A DNA stretch of 53,022 nt, from the NCBI GenBank assembly GCA_013140575.1, contig JABFSN010000150.1, positions 1 through 53,022 on the forward strand, read 5' to 3'. The translations under genes and the position numbers were made by a program. Source of the stretch: Phycisphaerales bacterium. GTDB lineage: Bacteria; Planctomycetota; Phycisphaerae; UBA1845. Under the pieces are notes generated by a model, which searched no databases, was not told the DNA's origin, and saw only the letters and a program-made list of their open reading frames with translations. This document shows, in pieces, positions 30,814-39,964 of this stretch; the first letter of the stretch is position 1; the number at the start of each line of letters is the position of its first letter.

Positions 30814-32667
30814 TCACTCACGCGTCGGCGCCGTCGGCAGCTTCGGCGGCGACGGCTCTGTTTCTGACTCGGGCGGCCGGGACCGCTCCGCTTCCATCCA
30901 CGACTCCACGCGCTCCTCCAGCATGTCCAGCGGTATCGACCCCGCACCCAACACCACGTCGTGGAACCCCCGCACGTCGAACCGCTCCTTCAACGCCGCT
31001 TCGGCCGCCGCACGCAGCTCCCGTATCTTCAATTCGCCGATCTTGTAGCCCGTCGCCTGCCCCGGCCACGCAATGTACCGGTCAATTTCAGTGTTGACGT
31101 TCAACTCGCTCAGCGCCGTGTTCTCCATCATGAATTGCCGGGCCTGCTCGCGCGACCATCCCAGCGCGTGCATCCCCGGATCCACCACCAGCCGGCACGC
31201 CCGCCACATTTCATACAACAACCGCCCGAAATCGTCGTACGGATCCTGATAAAGTCCCATCTCGATTCCCAGGCGCTCGGCATATAACGCCCAACCTTCG
31301 CCGAACGCATTGAACCAGATGTCCCGGCGGAATTCAGGAACGCCATCCAATTCCTGCGCCAACGCGCTCTGCAAATGATGCCCCGGAACGGACTCGTGCA
31401 TGGCCAATGCGATCATCTCGTATTTCGGCCGTTGGTCGAGTTGGTACGTGTTCACATAGAAATAGCCCGGCTCCGCGTTGTCTATGTCGCCCGCATGGTA
31501 GTACCCGGTCGTCTGCGTCGGCGCCATCGCCTCCGGAATCGGGCGCACACCATACGGCAGGCGCGGCAGCATACGGAAAAACTTCGGCAGCCATGCGTCC
31601 ACCCGCTTGCAGATGTCGCGATACTGCGTCAGCATGGTCTCGGCGTCGGTGAAATAGAACCGCGGATTCGTCCGCAGGTCTTTCAGGAACGCCCGAAACA
31701 GCTCTTCGTCCGATAGCCCCTTCGCTCCGGCGTGACGTTCCATGAAATCGGTGTGGCGAATGACGCCCAGCATTTCCGCCCGAATGCGCGCCACTTCCCG
31801 CAGACCCAGTTCATGTATCTCGATCGCGGGCATGCCGGTCGTCGTGAACATTCGCAGACGATGCTCGTAAAACGCCTTCCCGTCCGGCAGTGCCGTCGCC
31901 GCGATGCTCGCCCGGCACTTCGGAATGTACTCATTCCCCACGAATTCTCCGAATGCCCTCAACGCCGCCACGACATCAGGAAGTGATTTCTCCCGGAATC
32001 GCTTCGCAAGCGCTTCCCATTCCTCGTCTCCAATGAACGCCGGACGGAATTCGAACGGCGCGCCCAGCGCCTGCAACTCTCCATCCACCATTCCCCGTAT
32101 TTGCGCCGGGATGCCCGGCATGATGATTTGCGGCGGCGTATACCCCTTTTGCATTCCGACGCGCATCAACGCCGCAATCTGCTCCATCTGAACCGGCATC
32201 TTCTCCAGCCGGGTCAGGTAGTTCCGGTAGTCTTCCACGCGGTCGAACCGCACATGGTCGGCCATCTCGGGGATGGTTTGCTGCGGCCCCGCCCGTCCCC
32301 ACACCGGATACAAAAATGTCTGAAAACGAAATTCCGCGAGCGCACCATCCAGCATGCGATCGAACACGTCGTGATCGAGCTGCGCCCGGTCGCTCAATTG
32401 CGTGTAGTCGACATGCCGCAGCCGCACCTTGTACGCTTCCGTCTCCGTTCGCCGCTCCCCGATGGCCGGCGCGCTCATGTCCGTCACCCGGTCCGCGTAG
32501 CGATAGTCCCCCCTCGCCATCGCCTGCTCCGGAAACTCCGCCATCTGCCATTCAAACCACTGGTGACACAGGTCATACAACTTCGCGTCCATTTCCTGAC
32601 CCAGCGCAGCGCCGCCCACGGCCGGCGCTACGCCGACCCACACCGCCATCAACCGCAAGTTACGCAT
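30814..32667 (-). CDS. Secreted DUF885 family hydrolase (617 aa)
   Basis: DUF885 proteins resemble metallopeptidases. Here the motif MHESVPGHHLQ supplies the zinc-binding His-Glu-His set, and FGEGWALYAERLG the further Glu. An N-terminal signal (MRNLRLMAVWVGVAPAVGGAALG) sends it out of the cytosol. Length and motif order are normal for the family, and the C-terminal tail is Pro/Glu-rich. The ATG at 32667 gives the signal directly. It heads the run of minus-strand genes toward the exporter. The substrate is not known; a peptidase role is predicted. Confidence 0.9.
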   Translation of the reverse strand: MRNLRLMAVWVGVAPAVGGAALGQEMDAKLYDLCHQWFEWQMAEFPEQAMARGDYRYADRVTDMSAPAIGERRTETEAYKVRLRHVDYTQLSDRAQLDHDVFDRMLDGALAEFRFQTFLYPVWGRAGPQQTIPEMADHVRFDRVEDYRNYLTRLEKMPVQMEQIAALMRVGMQKGYTPPQIIMPGIPAQIRGMVDGELQALGAPFEFRPAFIGDEEWEALAKRFREKSLPDVVAALRAFGEFVGNEYIPKCRASIAATALPDGKAFYEHRLRMFTTTGMPAIEIHELGLREVARIRAEMLGVIRHTDFMERHAGAKGLSDEELFRAFLKDLRTNPRFYFTDAETMLTQYRDICKRVDAWLPKFFRMLPRLPYGVRPIPEAMAPTQTTGYYHAGDIDNAEPGYFYVNTYQLDQRPKYEMIALAMHESVPGHHLQSALAQELDGVPEFRRDIWFNAFGEGWALYAERLGIEMGLYQDPYDDFGRLLYEMWRACRLVVDPGMHALGWSREQARQFMMENTALSELNVNTEIDRYIAWPGQATGYKIGELKIRELRAAAEAALKERFDVRGFHDVVLGAGSIPLDMLEERVESWMEAERSRPPESETEPSPPKLPTAPTRE

Positions 32668-32888
32668 GATTCGACCCGTTCTGATGTTACTGAACCCCGG
32701 GCGGCCGCGATCACCTCTCCCGTCGCCCGATCCGCCGACACACCGTCCCACCCGACGGTCAACGTCCGATTATCCCGAACCGCGACACCATCGCAATCGC
32801 CGGTCGATAACATCGGCTGAATCACGTGAACCGGTCACGCCCACCGGTCGATAATACCACCGGGGAATCACCCGCCGGGGACAACGAT

Positions 32889-33968
32889 ATGGGACTGTGG
32901 CAGTGGTTTTTCGATAACCTGATCGCCGGTCGATCGTCCGTCACGGAGCCCGACCGGCAATCCCGACCCGCGCGCACCGTCTCCTCGACGGCGACGGCCA
33001 CGCTCGATGAACCCTGCCCCTCCATCGACGTCCACGATGACTCCATCGGCACGAACCCCTGGTGGATTCCCGACGGCGAGGCCCTCGGTCATCCCTTCGT
33101 CATTCCCAAGCCCGACTTCACTCCCGAAGCCGAGGCCCTCGACCGCATCCTCTTCGCTCACCTCGACGGCCACGAATTGCACCTGCCTCCGCTGCCCGCG
33201 GTGGCCGAACGCGTGATCCAGAAACTCAGCAACGTCAATTACAACGCCGCCGAAATCGCCCGCGAAATCGAGGAGGATCCGGTCATCGCCGGGGCGGTCA
33301 TCCGCATGGTCAACTCCGCCATGTACGCCGGAGTTCAGCAGATCACCGCGCTGCTTCCCGCGGTCAACCGGCTCGGCGCCAACGCCGTGCGTACGCTCAT
33401 GCTTCACCAGGCCCTCCGCGCCGCCACTTTCCGGCGCCAGGGCGGCGACGACCAGCTCGCCGACATCGTCTGGAAACGCTCGCTGGCCGCCGGATGCATC
33501 ATGCGCTCCCTCGCCCCCTGCGCCGGTCTCGACGCGGAGGAAGCGTTCATCATCGGTCTGCTCCACGACATCGGCTGCGTCGTGGTGCAACGCGAGACCC
33601 AGAAGCACCAGAAGGCCCTGCACTACGACATCGAACTCGACGCCTTCGATTACCTCTGTCAGGAATACCACCAGGAATTCGGCGAGCTGGTGGCCGGGCA
33701 ATGGGGCCTGCCCGAGACGCTCCGCAAACTCATCGCGTCCCACCACGCCGTCCCCGAGCCGAACGACCCCCTCCGCAGGGAGCGCCTCCTGTTGCAACTG
33801 ACCGGGATGATCAACGGCATGGTCGGCTACGGCGTTCCCGCGATTTACCACCTGCTCGACACCGTGCCCGTCCAGGCGCTCGATCTTGTCGGCAACCGCA
33901 GGTTCACCGACCGCCTCGTCGAACTCCCCGGCCTCATCGAGCTCCACGTCGCCTCGCTGGCGTTCTGA
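32889..33968 (+). CDS. HDOD domain signalling protein (359 aa)
   Basis: HDOD domains are inactive or modified HD domains found in signalling and motility control. The domain covers about residues 96-300: LPPLPAVAERVIQKLSNV, then IEEDPVIAGAVIRMVNSAMY, and GLLHDIG (His226-Asp227), where the HD pair is kept. The N-terminal 90 residues look disordered. I chose the ATG at 32889 (MGLWQW), which has GGGGA upstream; a GTG at 32826 in the same frame is possible. The nearest genes are a cytochrome and flagellin; the flagellin makes a motility link conceivable but not shown. Confidence 0.85.
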   Translation: MGLWQWFFDNLIAGRSSVTEPDRQSRPARTVSSTATATLDEPCPSIDVHDDSIGTNPWWIPDGEALGHPFVIPKPDFTPEAEALDRILFAHLDGHELHLPPLPAVAERVIQKLSNVNYNAAEIAREIEEDPVIAGAVIRMVNSAMYAGVQQITALLPAVNRLGANAVRTLMLHQALRAATFRRQGGDDQLADIVWKRSLAAGCIMRSLAPCAGLDAEEAFIIGLLHDIGCVVVQRETQKHQKALHYDIELDAFDYLCQEYHQEFGELVAGQWGLPETLRKLIASHHAVPEPNDPLRRERLLLQLTGMINGMVGYGVPAIYHLLDTVPVQALDLVGNRRFTDRLVELPGLIELHVASLAF

Positions 33969-34193
33969 CGCCGCGACATCGAACCACCGCGCCGGTTCCG
34001 GTCCGCCTGGTCGGATTCAATCCGACCCATTCCCTGCCACCGGGCGGCTCGTCGTCGCGCCTTGTCACGCGGCGGCGCGGGGATAGACTGCCCATTCAAG
34101 GCCGCGCGCCGTGCACACCGGGTGCGCTGCGGCGGGTCAACCGGTGGCGCCGGGGTCCGTGGGCCGGACGGTACCCCCAAGGGAGGCGAAAAC

Positions 34194-34814
34194 ATGAACA
34201 ACGTGGCTCACAATCGGTTCGGGTGGCTGGCCGCACTGGCGATGGCGGTCGGAATGGGTGTCCTGGCGTCATCGGCCGTTGGCGAGGATCCCGCCTTCAT
34301 CGGCAGCAAGAAATGCAAGATGTGCCACAACCAGGAGTACAAATCCTGGGAAGAAACCAAGATGGCCAAGGCTCTGGACGTTCTGAAACCCAACGAGCGC
34401 GCCGAAAAGAAAACGGCGGCCGGCCTGGATCCCGCCAAGGACTACACCACCGACGAAAAGTGCGTGAAATGCCACGTCGTCGGTTTCGGCAAGGCGAGTG
34501 GGTACGCGATCCCCGCGGCCGGCGACGCGAAAGCGGCCAAGGAAGCGGAAAAGCTGGCCCACGTCGGCTGTGAAAACTGTCACGGTCCGGGCGGTCAATA
34601 CGAAGCCATCCACAAGGACGTCATGACCAAGTCGCGGCCCTACACCGCCGACGAAATGCACGCCGCGGGCATGACCAAGATCTCCGCGGAGACCTGTACC
34701 GTCTGCCACAACACCGACAGCCCGACCCACGATCCGGCCAAGCCGTTCGACTACGAGAAGCAGAAGCTGGAAGGCGTCCACAAGCAGTTCCCGCTCAAGT
34801 TCCGCAAGGAGTAG
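34194..34814 (+). CDS. Four-haem cytochrome c, cytochrome c554-like (206 aa)
   Basis: This is a periplasmic multihaem electron carrier. A signal peptide (about residues 1-30) is followed by four CxxCH sites: CKMCH (41-45), CVKCH (90-94), CENCH (126-130) and CTVCH (168-172). The CENCHGPGGQY segment and the spacing match the cytochrome c554 / multihaem group found in planctomycetes and others. The start has AGGGAGG eight bases upstream. No partner oxidase or reductase gene lies nearby. It ends before a strong hairpin that also serves the convergent flagellin gene. Confidence 0.92.
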   Translation: MNNVAHNRFGWLAALAMAVGMGVLASSAVGEDPAFIGSKKCKMCHNQEYKSWEETKMAKALDVLKPNERAEKKTAAGLDPAKDYTTDEKCVKCHVVGFGKASGYAIPAAGDAKAAKEAEKLAHVGCENCHGPGGQYEAIHKDVMTKSRPYTADEMHAAGMTKISAETCTVCHNTDSPTHDPAKPFDYEKQKLEGVHKQFPLKFRKE

Positions 34815-34840
34815 CCGACCGCAATCGAAACCCAAAAAAT

Positions 34841-34872
34841 GACGGACCGCGGGTTGTGGCCCGCGGTCCGTC
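34841..34872 (-). terminator. Terminator of the flagellin gene
   Basis: A perfect 13-pair stem (GACGGACCGCGGG, loop TTGTGG, CCCGCGGTCCGTC) lies between the cytochrome and the convergent flagellin gene. Read on the minus strand it is followed by a run of six T (the AAAAAA at 34833-34839), so it is a clear Rho-independent terminator for flagellin. On the plus strand it lacks a T run but may still slow readthrough. Confidence 0.88.
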
Positions 34873-34915
34873 CGTTAGGAAAGGCTCCCCCCGAACTTTC
34901 CTAAGCGCGACTCGT

Positions 34916-36388
34916 TTATCCCAGCAGGGACAGCAGTTGGGAGGCCTGCTGGTTGGCCAGACCGAGCAACGAGATGCCGCTGTTGACCAGCACGGACTGC
35001 TTGTTGAGTTCCGTGGTCGCGACCGCGAAATCGGTGTCGCCGATGATGCTGCTGGCGGTCGTCAAACCGATCTTGTTGGCCTCGAGCGACCGGGTCGCCG
35101 ACTGCACTTGGAACTTCTGGAAGGCGCCGATGCGTCCGCGCTCGGTGGCCACGTCCTGAATGGCCTTGTTGACCGTCTTGAGCGCGGTGGCCACGTCGGA
35201 ATTCAGGTCGGCGCTTTGTCCGCCGCGGAGGTCGGTCAGGAACGCCCCGGCATCGCCGCCGCCCAGTTTGACGCTCAGCAGCGAGTTGATGCCGATGGTT
35301 CGCAAACTGGTCGTGTCGGTGCCGAGCTGGAACGTCGCGCCGCCGGTGGCCTCGACACTAAACGTTTCCGTGTTGGACCGGCTGGCCGTGCGGCCGTAAC
35401 CGTAGTCTTCGGACAGGCTGTACTGCAGACTGAGGCCGTTAGCCGTGAAGTAGACGTCCAGTCCGTCGACCGTGGCCGACTGCCCGTTGACGGAAACCGC
35501 GGCGTCAACGCCCTCCGTCCGCGACGTTTCGACAATGGAGAGGGTGTTGGCGCCCAGGTTATTCTTGATGACCCCTCCGGAGAGCACGTCAACGCTGATG
35601 AACTCGTCGGTGCCGAACCCGGTGGTGTCGAATTGGATTTCGTTGCGGGCGTTGTTGATGGCGCTGATGCCCGTCTGCGACGTCGCGTTGTTGATCGCGG
35701 AGATGATCGAGCTGCGCGTGAGACCGCTTCCCAGCTCGATGACCGCGTTGCCCAGCGTTCCGGTGATGGACAGTTGCGTCGTGCCGCTGGTGTTGTAGTT
35801 CGTGCCCGCGGCGTTAAACGCCGTGGCGATAATGCCCGCGGACGCCGTCTGTGCCGACGCCGTGATCGTGGCCGTCACCGTAATCGCCGCCGTTCCCTGG
35901 GGACGCGAGAACACGCGCAGGTTGGTGACCTTGGTGCTGTCAATGCCGGAGGTATTGATGCCCAGGGTGCCGTCCAGCAGACGTTTGCCGTTGAACGACG
36001 TGGTCCGGATGATGCGGTCGATGGAATCGATCGCCTGATCGATCTGCGACTGGTTGGCCGCCACTTCCGCGGCGGACAAACCGCCCTCGTTTGCCGAAGC
36101 TGCGGTCAGCGTTTGCACTTCGCCCAGCAGCGTGCTGACCTCTTCCAGCGCGGCGTCGGCGACGGCCAGCTGCGAGTCGGTTCGCTGGTTGTTCTCGATG
36201 CCGACGTTTACGGAGTTGAGCTGGGCGTTGAGGTTCTCCAACGCGATCAGACCGGCGGGATTGTCGGACCCGCGGTTGATTTTCTTACCGGTCGACAACT
36301 GCGTCAGCGCCGCAGCCTGTTTCGCCGTCGAACGGTTGATGATGTTCAACAGGGAAAGCGTGTTGGTGTTGGTAATCGTCAGTCCCAT
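34916..36388 (-). CDS. Flagellin (490 aa)
   Basis: This is the filament protein of the bacterial flagellum. The N-terminal D0/D1 part (MGLTITNTNTLSLLNIIN, then QLSTGKKINRGSDNPAGL and IENNQRTDSQLAVADAALEEV) and the C-terminal part (ending LLGLANQQASQLLSLLG) form the coiled core. Between them lies a variable Ser/Thr/Gly-rich surface domain of about 270 residues. Length is typical. The ATG at 36388 is the family start. A terminator follows. No flagellar export or chaperone gene is in this window, so the gene stands apart from any flagellar cluster seen here. Confidence 0.95.
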   Translation of the reverse strand: MGLTITNTNTLSLLNIINRSTAKQAAALTQLSTGKKINRGSDNPAGLIALENLNAQLNSVNVGIENNQRTDSQLAVADAALEEVSTLLGEVQTLTAASANEGGLSAAEVAANQSQIDQAIDSIDRIIRTTSFNGKRLLDGTLGINTSGIDSTKVTNLRVFSRPQGTAAITVTATITASAQTASAGIIATAFNAAGTNYNTSGTTQLSITGTLGNAVIELGSGLTRSSIISAINNATSQTGISAINNARNEIQFDTTGFGTDEFISVDVLSGGVIKNNLGANTLSIVETSRTEGVDAAVSVNGQSATVDGLDVYFTANGLSLQYSLSEDYGYGRTASRSNTETFSVEATGGATFQLGTDTTSLRTIGINSLLSVKLGGGDAGAFLTDLRGGQSADLNSDVATALKTVNKAIQDVATERGRIGAFQKFQVQSATRSLEANKIGLTTASSIIGDTDFAVATTELNKQSVLVNSGISLLGLANQQASQLLSLLG

Positions 36389-36704
36389 GTCCGTGCCCCC
36401 AAAAGCGTGTGTGTCCCTCGACCTAATCTCTGCCGACGCTGGAAACCTAGAATTCACGAGTCAAGCGGGCAAATCGAAAAAAAGAAAAAAAACGACGCCG
36501 CGCGGCGGCCGGGCCGGGCGATCCGTTTTTTGCGGACACCGTCCGGATTGGTGTCGGTTCATCCGGACCGTCGGCGGCGCTGGACGAGTGTCAACCGGCG
36601 CGTGAACCACCGTTCTCGAACTGGATGGGCCACCACCACGTTTCGACAACGGGACGATTACGGGACACGCAATGATGCAACCGACAAGGCACGGTACGGC
36701 ACGA
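36389..36704. other. Flagellin leader and end of the opp operon
   Basis: A 316-bp gap. Toward flagellin it should hold the promoter, but I find no convincing sigma-28 or sigma-54 site; TTGACT near 36460 (minus strand) is a possible -35 box without a matching -10 box. An A tract (36477-36492) is the T tract of the candidate opp terminator. Confidence 0.4.
36477..36507 (-). terminator. Candidate terminator of the opp operon
   Basis: On the minus strand the short palindrome CGCCGCGCGGCG (36496-36507) is followed by eight and then seven T with one C between. The stem is only four to five pairs, but the T tract is unusually long. It sits just after the last opp gene and before the flagellin leader, where a terminator is expected. 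Confidence 0.45.
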
Positions 36705-37751
36705 TCAAGGCGCGGAAACCGTGACCGGCAGGGGCAGGTCCTGATCGGCGTAATGGCAGGCCGTCCGGTGGCGAGGGGCGGCGCCGGACCAGGAAATCAA
36801 ATCGGGAATATCGGTCCGGCAACGATCCACGGCGAACGGGCATCGCGGGTGGAAGGGGCAGCCCGACGGCGGATTCAGCGGGTCGGGGACTTCACCGGGC
36901 AGTACGAATCGACGCGTCCGGCTGTCGGGATCGGGAACGGGTACGGCGCTCAATAGCGCCTTGGTATACGGATGACGCGGATTGGCGAAGATATTCTCGG
37001 CCGAGCCGGTCTCGACAATTCTCCCGAAATACATCACGGCGACGTCGTCGCAGAATCGGCGTACGACGGTCAAATCGTGGGTGATGAGCAGGCAGGCCAG
37101 GCCGCGTTCGCGGCGCAGATCGTCCAGCAGGTTCAGGATCTGCAATCGCACCGACACGTCCAGTGCGCTGACCGGCTCGTCGCAGACGATGAATCGCGGA
37201 TCGAGGGCGATGGCGCGGGCGATGCCGATGCGTTGGCGCTGCCCGCCGGAAAAGACGTGCGGGTAGCCATCCATGTCGTCGGCGCTCAAACCGACGCGTC
37301 GCATCAGGCCGGCCACGCGTTCGCGCAGATCGCGGCCACGGGCGACGCGGTGTACCTGCAGACCCTCGCCGACAATCTCGGCGGCGGTCATTCGTGGGTT
37401 CAAGCTGGCCACGGGATCCTGGAACACCATCTGCATCTGCCGACGGACGCCGCGCAACGCCCGCCCGCGCAGCGCCAGCACATTGACGTCGTCAAACAGA
37501 ATCTCGCCGGCGGTCGGTTCGATCAACCGCAAAATGGACCGCCCGACGGTGGTCTTGCCGCTGCCGCTTTCGCCGACCAGACCCAATGTCCGACCGGCGG
37601 GGATGTCAAAACTGACGCCGTCGACGGCCTTGATGTGGTCTGCGCCCTCGGACGCGAATCGGCGACGCATCGGGAAGTGCTTCTTGAGGTCGCGCACCGC
37701 CACCAGCGCGGATTCCGAATCGTGCAATGTCGATTTGACGGCGCCGGTCAT
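36705..37751 (-). CDS. Oligopeptide ABC transporter ATPase, OppF-like (348 aa)
   Basis: This is one of two ATPases of a peptide importer. Walker A is GESGSGKTT, the Q-loop FQDPVASLNPRM, the signature FSGGQRQRIGIARA, and Walker B IVCDEPVSALDVS. The C-terminal oligopeptide extension with GCPFHPRCPFA holds Cys residues of the usual iron-sulphur or zinc site. It is the last gene of the operon. Its start ATG overlaps the OppD stop by ATGA. The frame is open further upstream inside oppD, which I reject as a start. Confidence 0.92.
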   Translation of the reverse strand: MTGAVKSTLHDSESALVAVRDLKKHFPMRRRFASEGADHIKAVDGVSFDIPAGRTLGLVGESGSGKTTVGRSILRLIEPTAGEILFDDVNVLALRGRALRGVRRQMQMVFQDPVASLNPRMTAAEIVGEGLQVHRVARGRDLRERVAGLMRRVGLSADDMDGYPHVFSGGQRQRIGIARAIALDPRFIVCDEPVSALDVSVRLQILNLLDDLRRERGLACLLITHDLTVVRRFCDDVAVMYFGRIVETGSAENIFANPRHPYTKALLSAVPVPDPDSRTRRFVLPGEVPDPLNPPSGCPFHPRCPFAVDRCRTDIPDLISWSGAAPRHRTACHYADQDLPLPVTVSAP

Positions 37752-38860
37752 GGTCTTGCGATTCCAATAGCCGCGCCGTCGTTCGCTTCCCAGCAGGCGA
37801 CGTCGTGGCCGGCCGCAACGGGGCGCAACGATGGACCGCCGATGTCCCGACCGTCGACCGGCCGAATGCAGTTTCGCAGCACGATGACGGATTCGCGGTC
37901 CCGCGGAACGACGGCGGTTTCGCGCCGACCGTCGGCTGCCAACCGTCGGGATAACACGCACCGGGGGTGGAATCGGCAGCCGTCAGGCAGGTGCAAGGGG
38001 TGCGGTACGCCGCCGGGTATCGGCTCCGCGCGCGTCGGCGACCGATCAAATCCCGCCAGGGCGGCCAGCAACGCCTGCGTATAGGGATGCGCAGGCTGCG
38101 TGAACAGCGTACGAACGTCGGCTCGTTCGACGATGCGGCCGGCGTACATGACGCACACGTCGTCGGCCATGTCGGCCACGATGCCGAGATCGTGGGTGAT
38201 GAACAGGATGGCCATGCCGAATTCGCGCTGCAGACGTTGCAACAGCTCCAGAATCTGGGCCTGGGTGGTGACGTCGAGCGCGGTGGTCGGCTCGTCGGCG
38301 ATCAGCAGATCGGGCCGACCGGCGACGGCCATCGCGATCAACGCCCGCTGAATCATGCCGCCCGACCATTCATGCGGATACTGGCGGGCGCGGCGATCGG
38401 GCGCGGCGATGCCGACGTCATCCAGCAGCTCGATCGTGTCGTGCCACGCACGACGCCGATCGACCGGGCGATGGGCGCGAATGGATTCAGCGATCTGTCC
38501 CCCGACGGGCAAGACGGGGTTCAGCGCGGTCATGGGATCCTGAAACACCATGCCGACGCGGCGACCGCGGATTTCGCGCAAACGGCGTTCGGACAGCGTT
38601 CGCAGGTCCACGGGCGGGTTGTCGTCGACCGAATGCAACCGAATCTGGCCGTCAGCAATTTCACCGGGCGGATCGATCAACCGCATGATCGACAGCGCCG
38701 TGGCGCTTTTGCCGCATCCGCTTTCGCCGACCAAGGCCAGCGTTTGACCGCGGTGGATCGAAAAACTGACCCCGTCGACGGCGCGAACGACGCCGTCGCC
38801 GGTCCGAAACCGGGTGTGCAGGTCAACGACATCCAGCATGGGCCGGTCAGGCGGCATCAT
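37748..38860 (-). CDS. Oligopeptide ABC transporter ATPase, OppD-like (370 aa)
   Basis: This is the other ATPase of the importer, with Walker [12 protein letters not shown]-loop [12 protein letters not shown], a variant signature [14 protein letters not shown] (typical of OppD/DppD), and Walker [14 protein letters not shown]. The C-terminal extension has [10 protein letters not shown]. Between that and the end is an insert of about 45 residues not usual in the family; the final Cys is in VACWE. It overlaps oppF by four bases. The oppC stop is 18 bases upstream. Confidence 0.92.
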   Translation of the reverse strand: MMPPDRPMLDVVDLHTRFRTGDGVVRAVDGVSFSIHRGQTLALVGESGCGKSATALSIMRLIDPPGEIADGQIRLHSVDDNPPVDLRTLSERRLREIRGRRVGMVFQDPMTALNPVLPVGGQIAESIRAHRPVDRRRAWHDTIELLDDVGIAAPDRRARQYPHEWSGGMIQRALIAMAVAGRPDLLIADEPTTALDVTTQAQILELLQRLQREFGMAILFITHDLGIVADMADDVCVMYAGRIVERADVRTLFTQPAHPYTQALLAALAGFDRSPTRAEPIPGGVPHPLHLPDGCRFHPRCVLSRRLAADGRRETAVVPRDRESVIVLRNCIRPVDGRDIGGPSLRPVAAGHDVACWEANDGAAIGIARP

Positions 38861-38878
38861 GAACGACGTGCCCCCGAT

Positions 38879-39964
38879 TCATGGCGTGGCCGCCCGTTTG
38901 GGGTCGGTCGCGTCGCGCAGCGCATCGCCCACCAGATTGTATGCCAGCACGGTCAGGAGAATGGCAACCGACGGTCCCGCGATCATGGCGGGCGCAACTC
39001 CGCGATGTTCGAACGCCGATCGCAGCAGGTTACCCCATGACGGTTCGGGCCATTGCACACCGAAACCCAGCCAGCTCAATCCGGCCTCGGTCAGCACGGC
39101 CTGGGCCATACCGAATGCGATGGTCCCCCACAACGGGGACATGGCATTGGGCAGCAGGTGTCGCAGCATGATGCGCAGCGGGCCTGCGCCGGACACGACG
39201 GCCGCGGCCACGAAATCCTGGGATTTCAACCGCAGGAATTCGGCGCGGGTGTAGCGGGCGATGCCGGTCCAGCGGGTCAGGCCGATTACGACCATGACGT
39301 TGTTGATGTCGGGTTCGATCCACACCATGATCGACAGTATCAGGAAGAAAACCGGGAAGCACATCACCACCTCGATCAGACGGGAAATCAAGGCGTCGGT
39401 CCAACCGCCGAAATAGCCGGCTGCACCGCCCAGCAATACGCCGAGGACGGCCGCGATGCCCATGGACACCACGCCTACCTTTACCGAGACGACCGCGCCG
39501 TGGACCAGGCGGGCGAGCAGGTCGCGGCCCACCTCGTCGGTTCCCAACCAATGTTCGCGGGACGGTCTCGCCAGCCCGTCGGACGTGGTTTCCAACGGTC
39601 CGTAGCGTACGACGGGCCAGATGGCGGACTCGTCGTCGCCGACGGCGGTCTTGGCATCGAACCCGGCAAATCGGAACGGTTTGGATTTGTTTAGCACGAA
39701 CGACAGGAATGGAATCTTGTTGGCCACATCAACCAATGCCGGGAAATGCCATTGACCGTCGAAATGGCACGCGATCGGCTGGTTCCCTGCGATTAACGGC
39801 GCGGAGACGGCGATCAGCATCAACGTAAAGATGATCGACAATCCAAATAGACCGGTGCGATGTCTGCGGAACTGCCGCCAGGTGCGATAGGTCTGTGTTT
39901 CGCGGCGACGGCGGGGCGTGCGGTTCGCTCCTGTTTCGACCGCGCTGGACGTGTTATTGGGCAT
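38879..39964 (-). CDS. Oligopeptide ABC transporter permease, OppC-like (361 aa)
   Basis: This is an inner-membrane subunit with six helices. The first helix (LFGLSIIFTLMLIAVSAPLIAG) is followed by an unusually long periplasmic loop (about 110 residues, containing FDGQWHFPALVDVANK and EHWLGTDEVGRDLLAR), then the ABC permease core with EAGLSWLGFG and the EAA-type motif. The long loop with a WHFP motif resembles YejE, a variant for microcin C and some peptides. The ATG at 39964 lies inside the end of oppB, an 11-base overlap. Confidence 0.9.
   Translation of the reverse strand: MPNNTSSAVETGANRTPRRRRETQTYRTWRQFRRHRTGLFGLSIIFTLMLIAVSAPLIAGNQPIACHFDGQWHFPALVDVANKIPFLSFVLNKSKPFRFAGFDAKTAVGDDESAIWPVVRYGPLETTSDGLARPSREHWLGTDEVGRDLLARLVHGAVVSVKVGVVSMGIAAVLGVLLGGAAGYFGGWTDALISRLIEVVMCFPVFFLILSIMVWIEPDINNVMVVIGLTRWTGIARYTRAEFLRLKSQDFVAAAVVSGAGPLRIMLRHLLPNAMSPLWGTIAFGMAQAVLTEAGLSWLGFGVQWPEPSWGNLLRSAFEHRGVAPAMIAGPSVAILLTVLAYNLVGDALRDATDPKRAATP

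Noticed and set aside
33062-34573. Long Arg-rich plus-strand frame across the HDOD and cytochrome genes
   Set aside because: It is out of frame with two recognisable genes and of biased composition.
34856-36724. Long frame antisense to flagellin
   Set aside because: A shadow of the flagellin gene, which has clear family ends.
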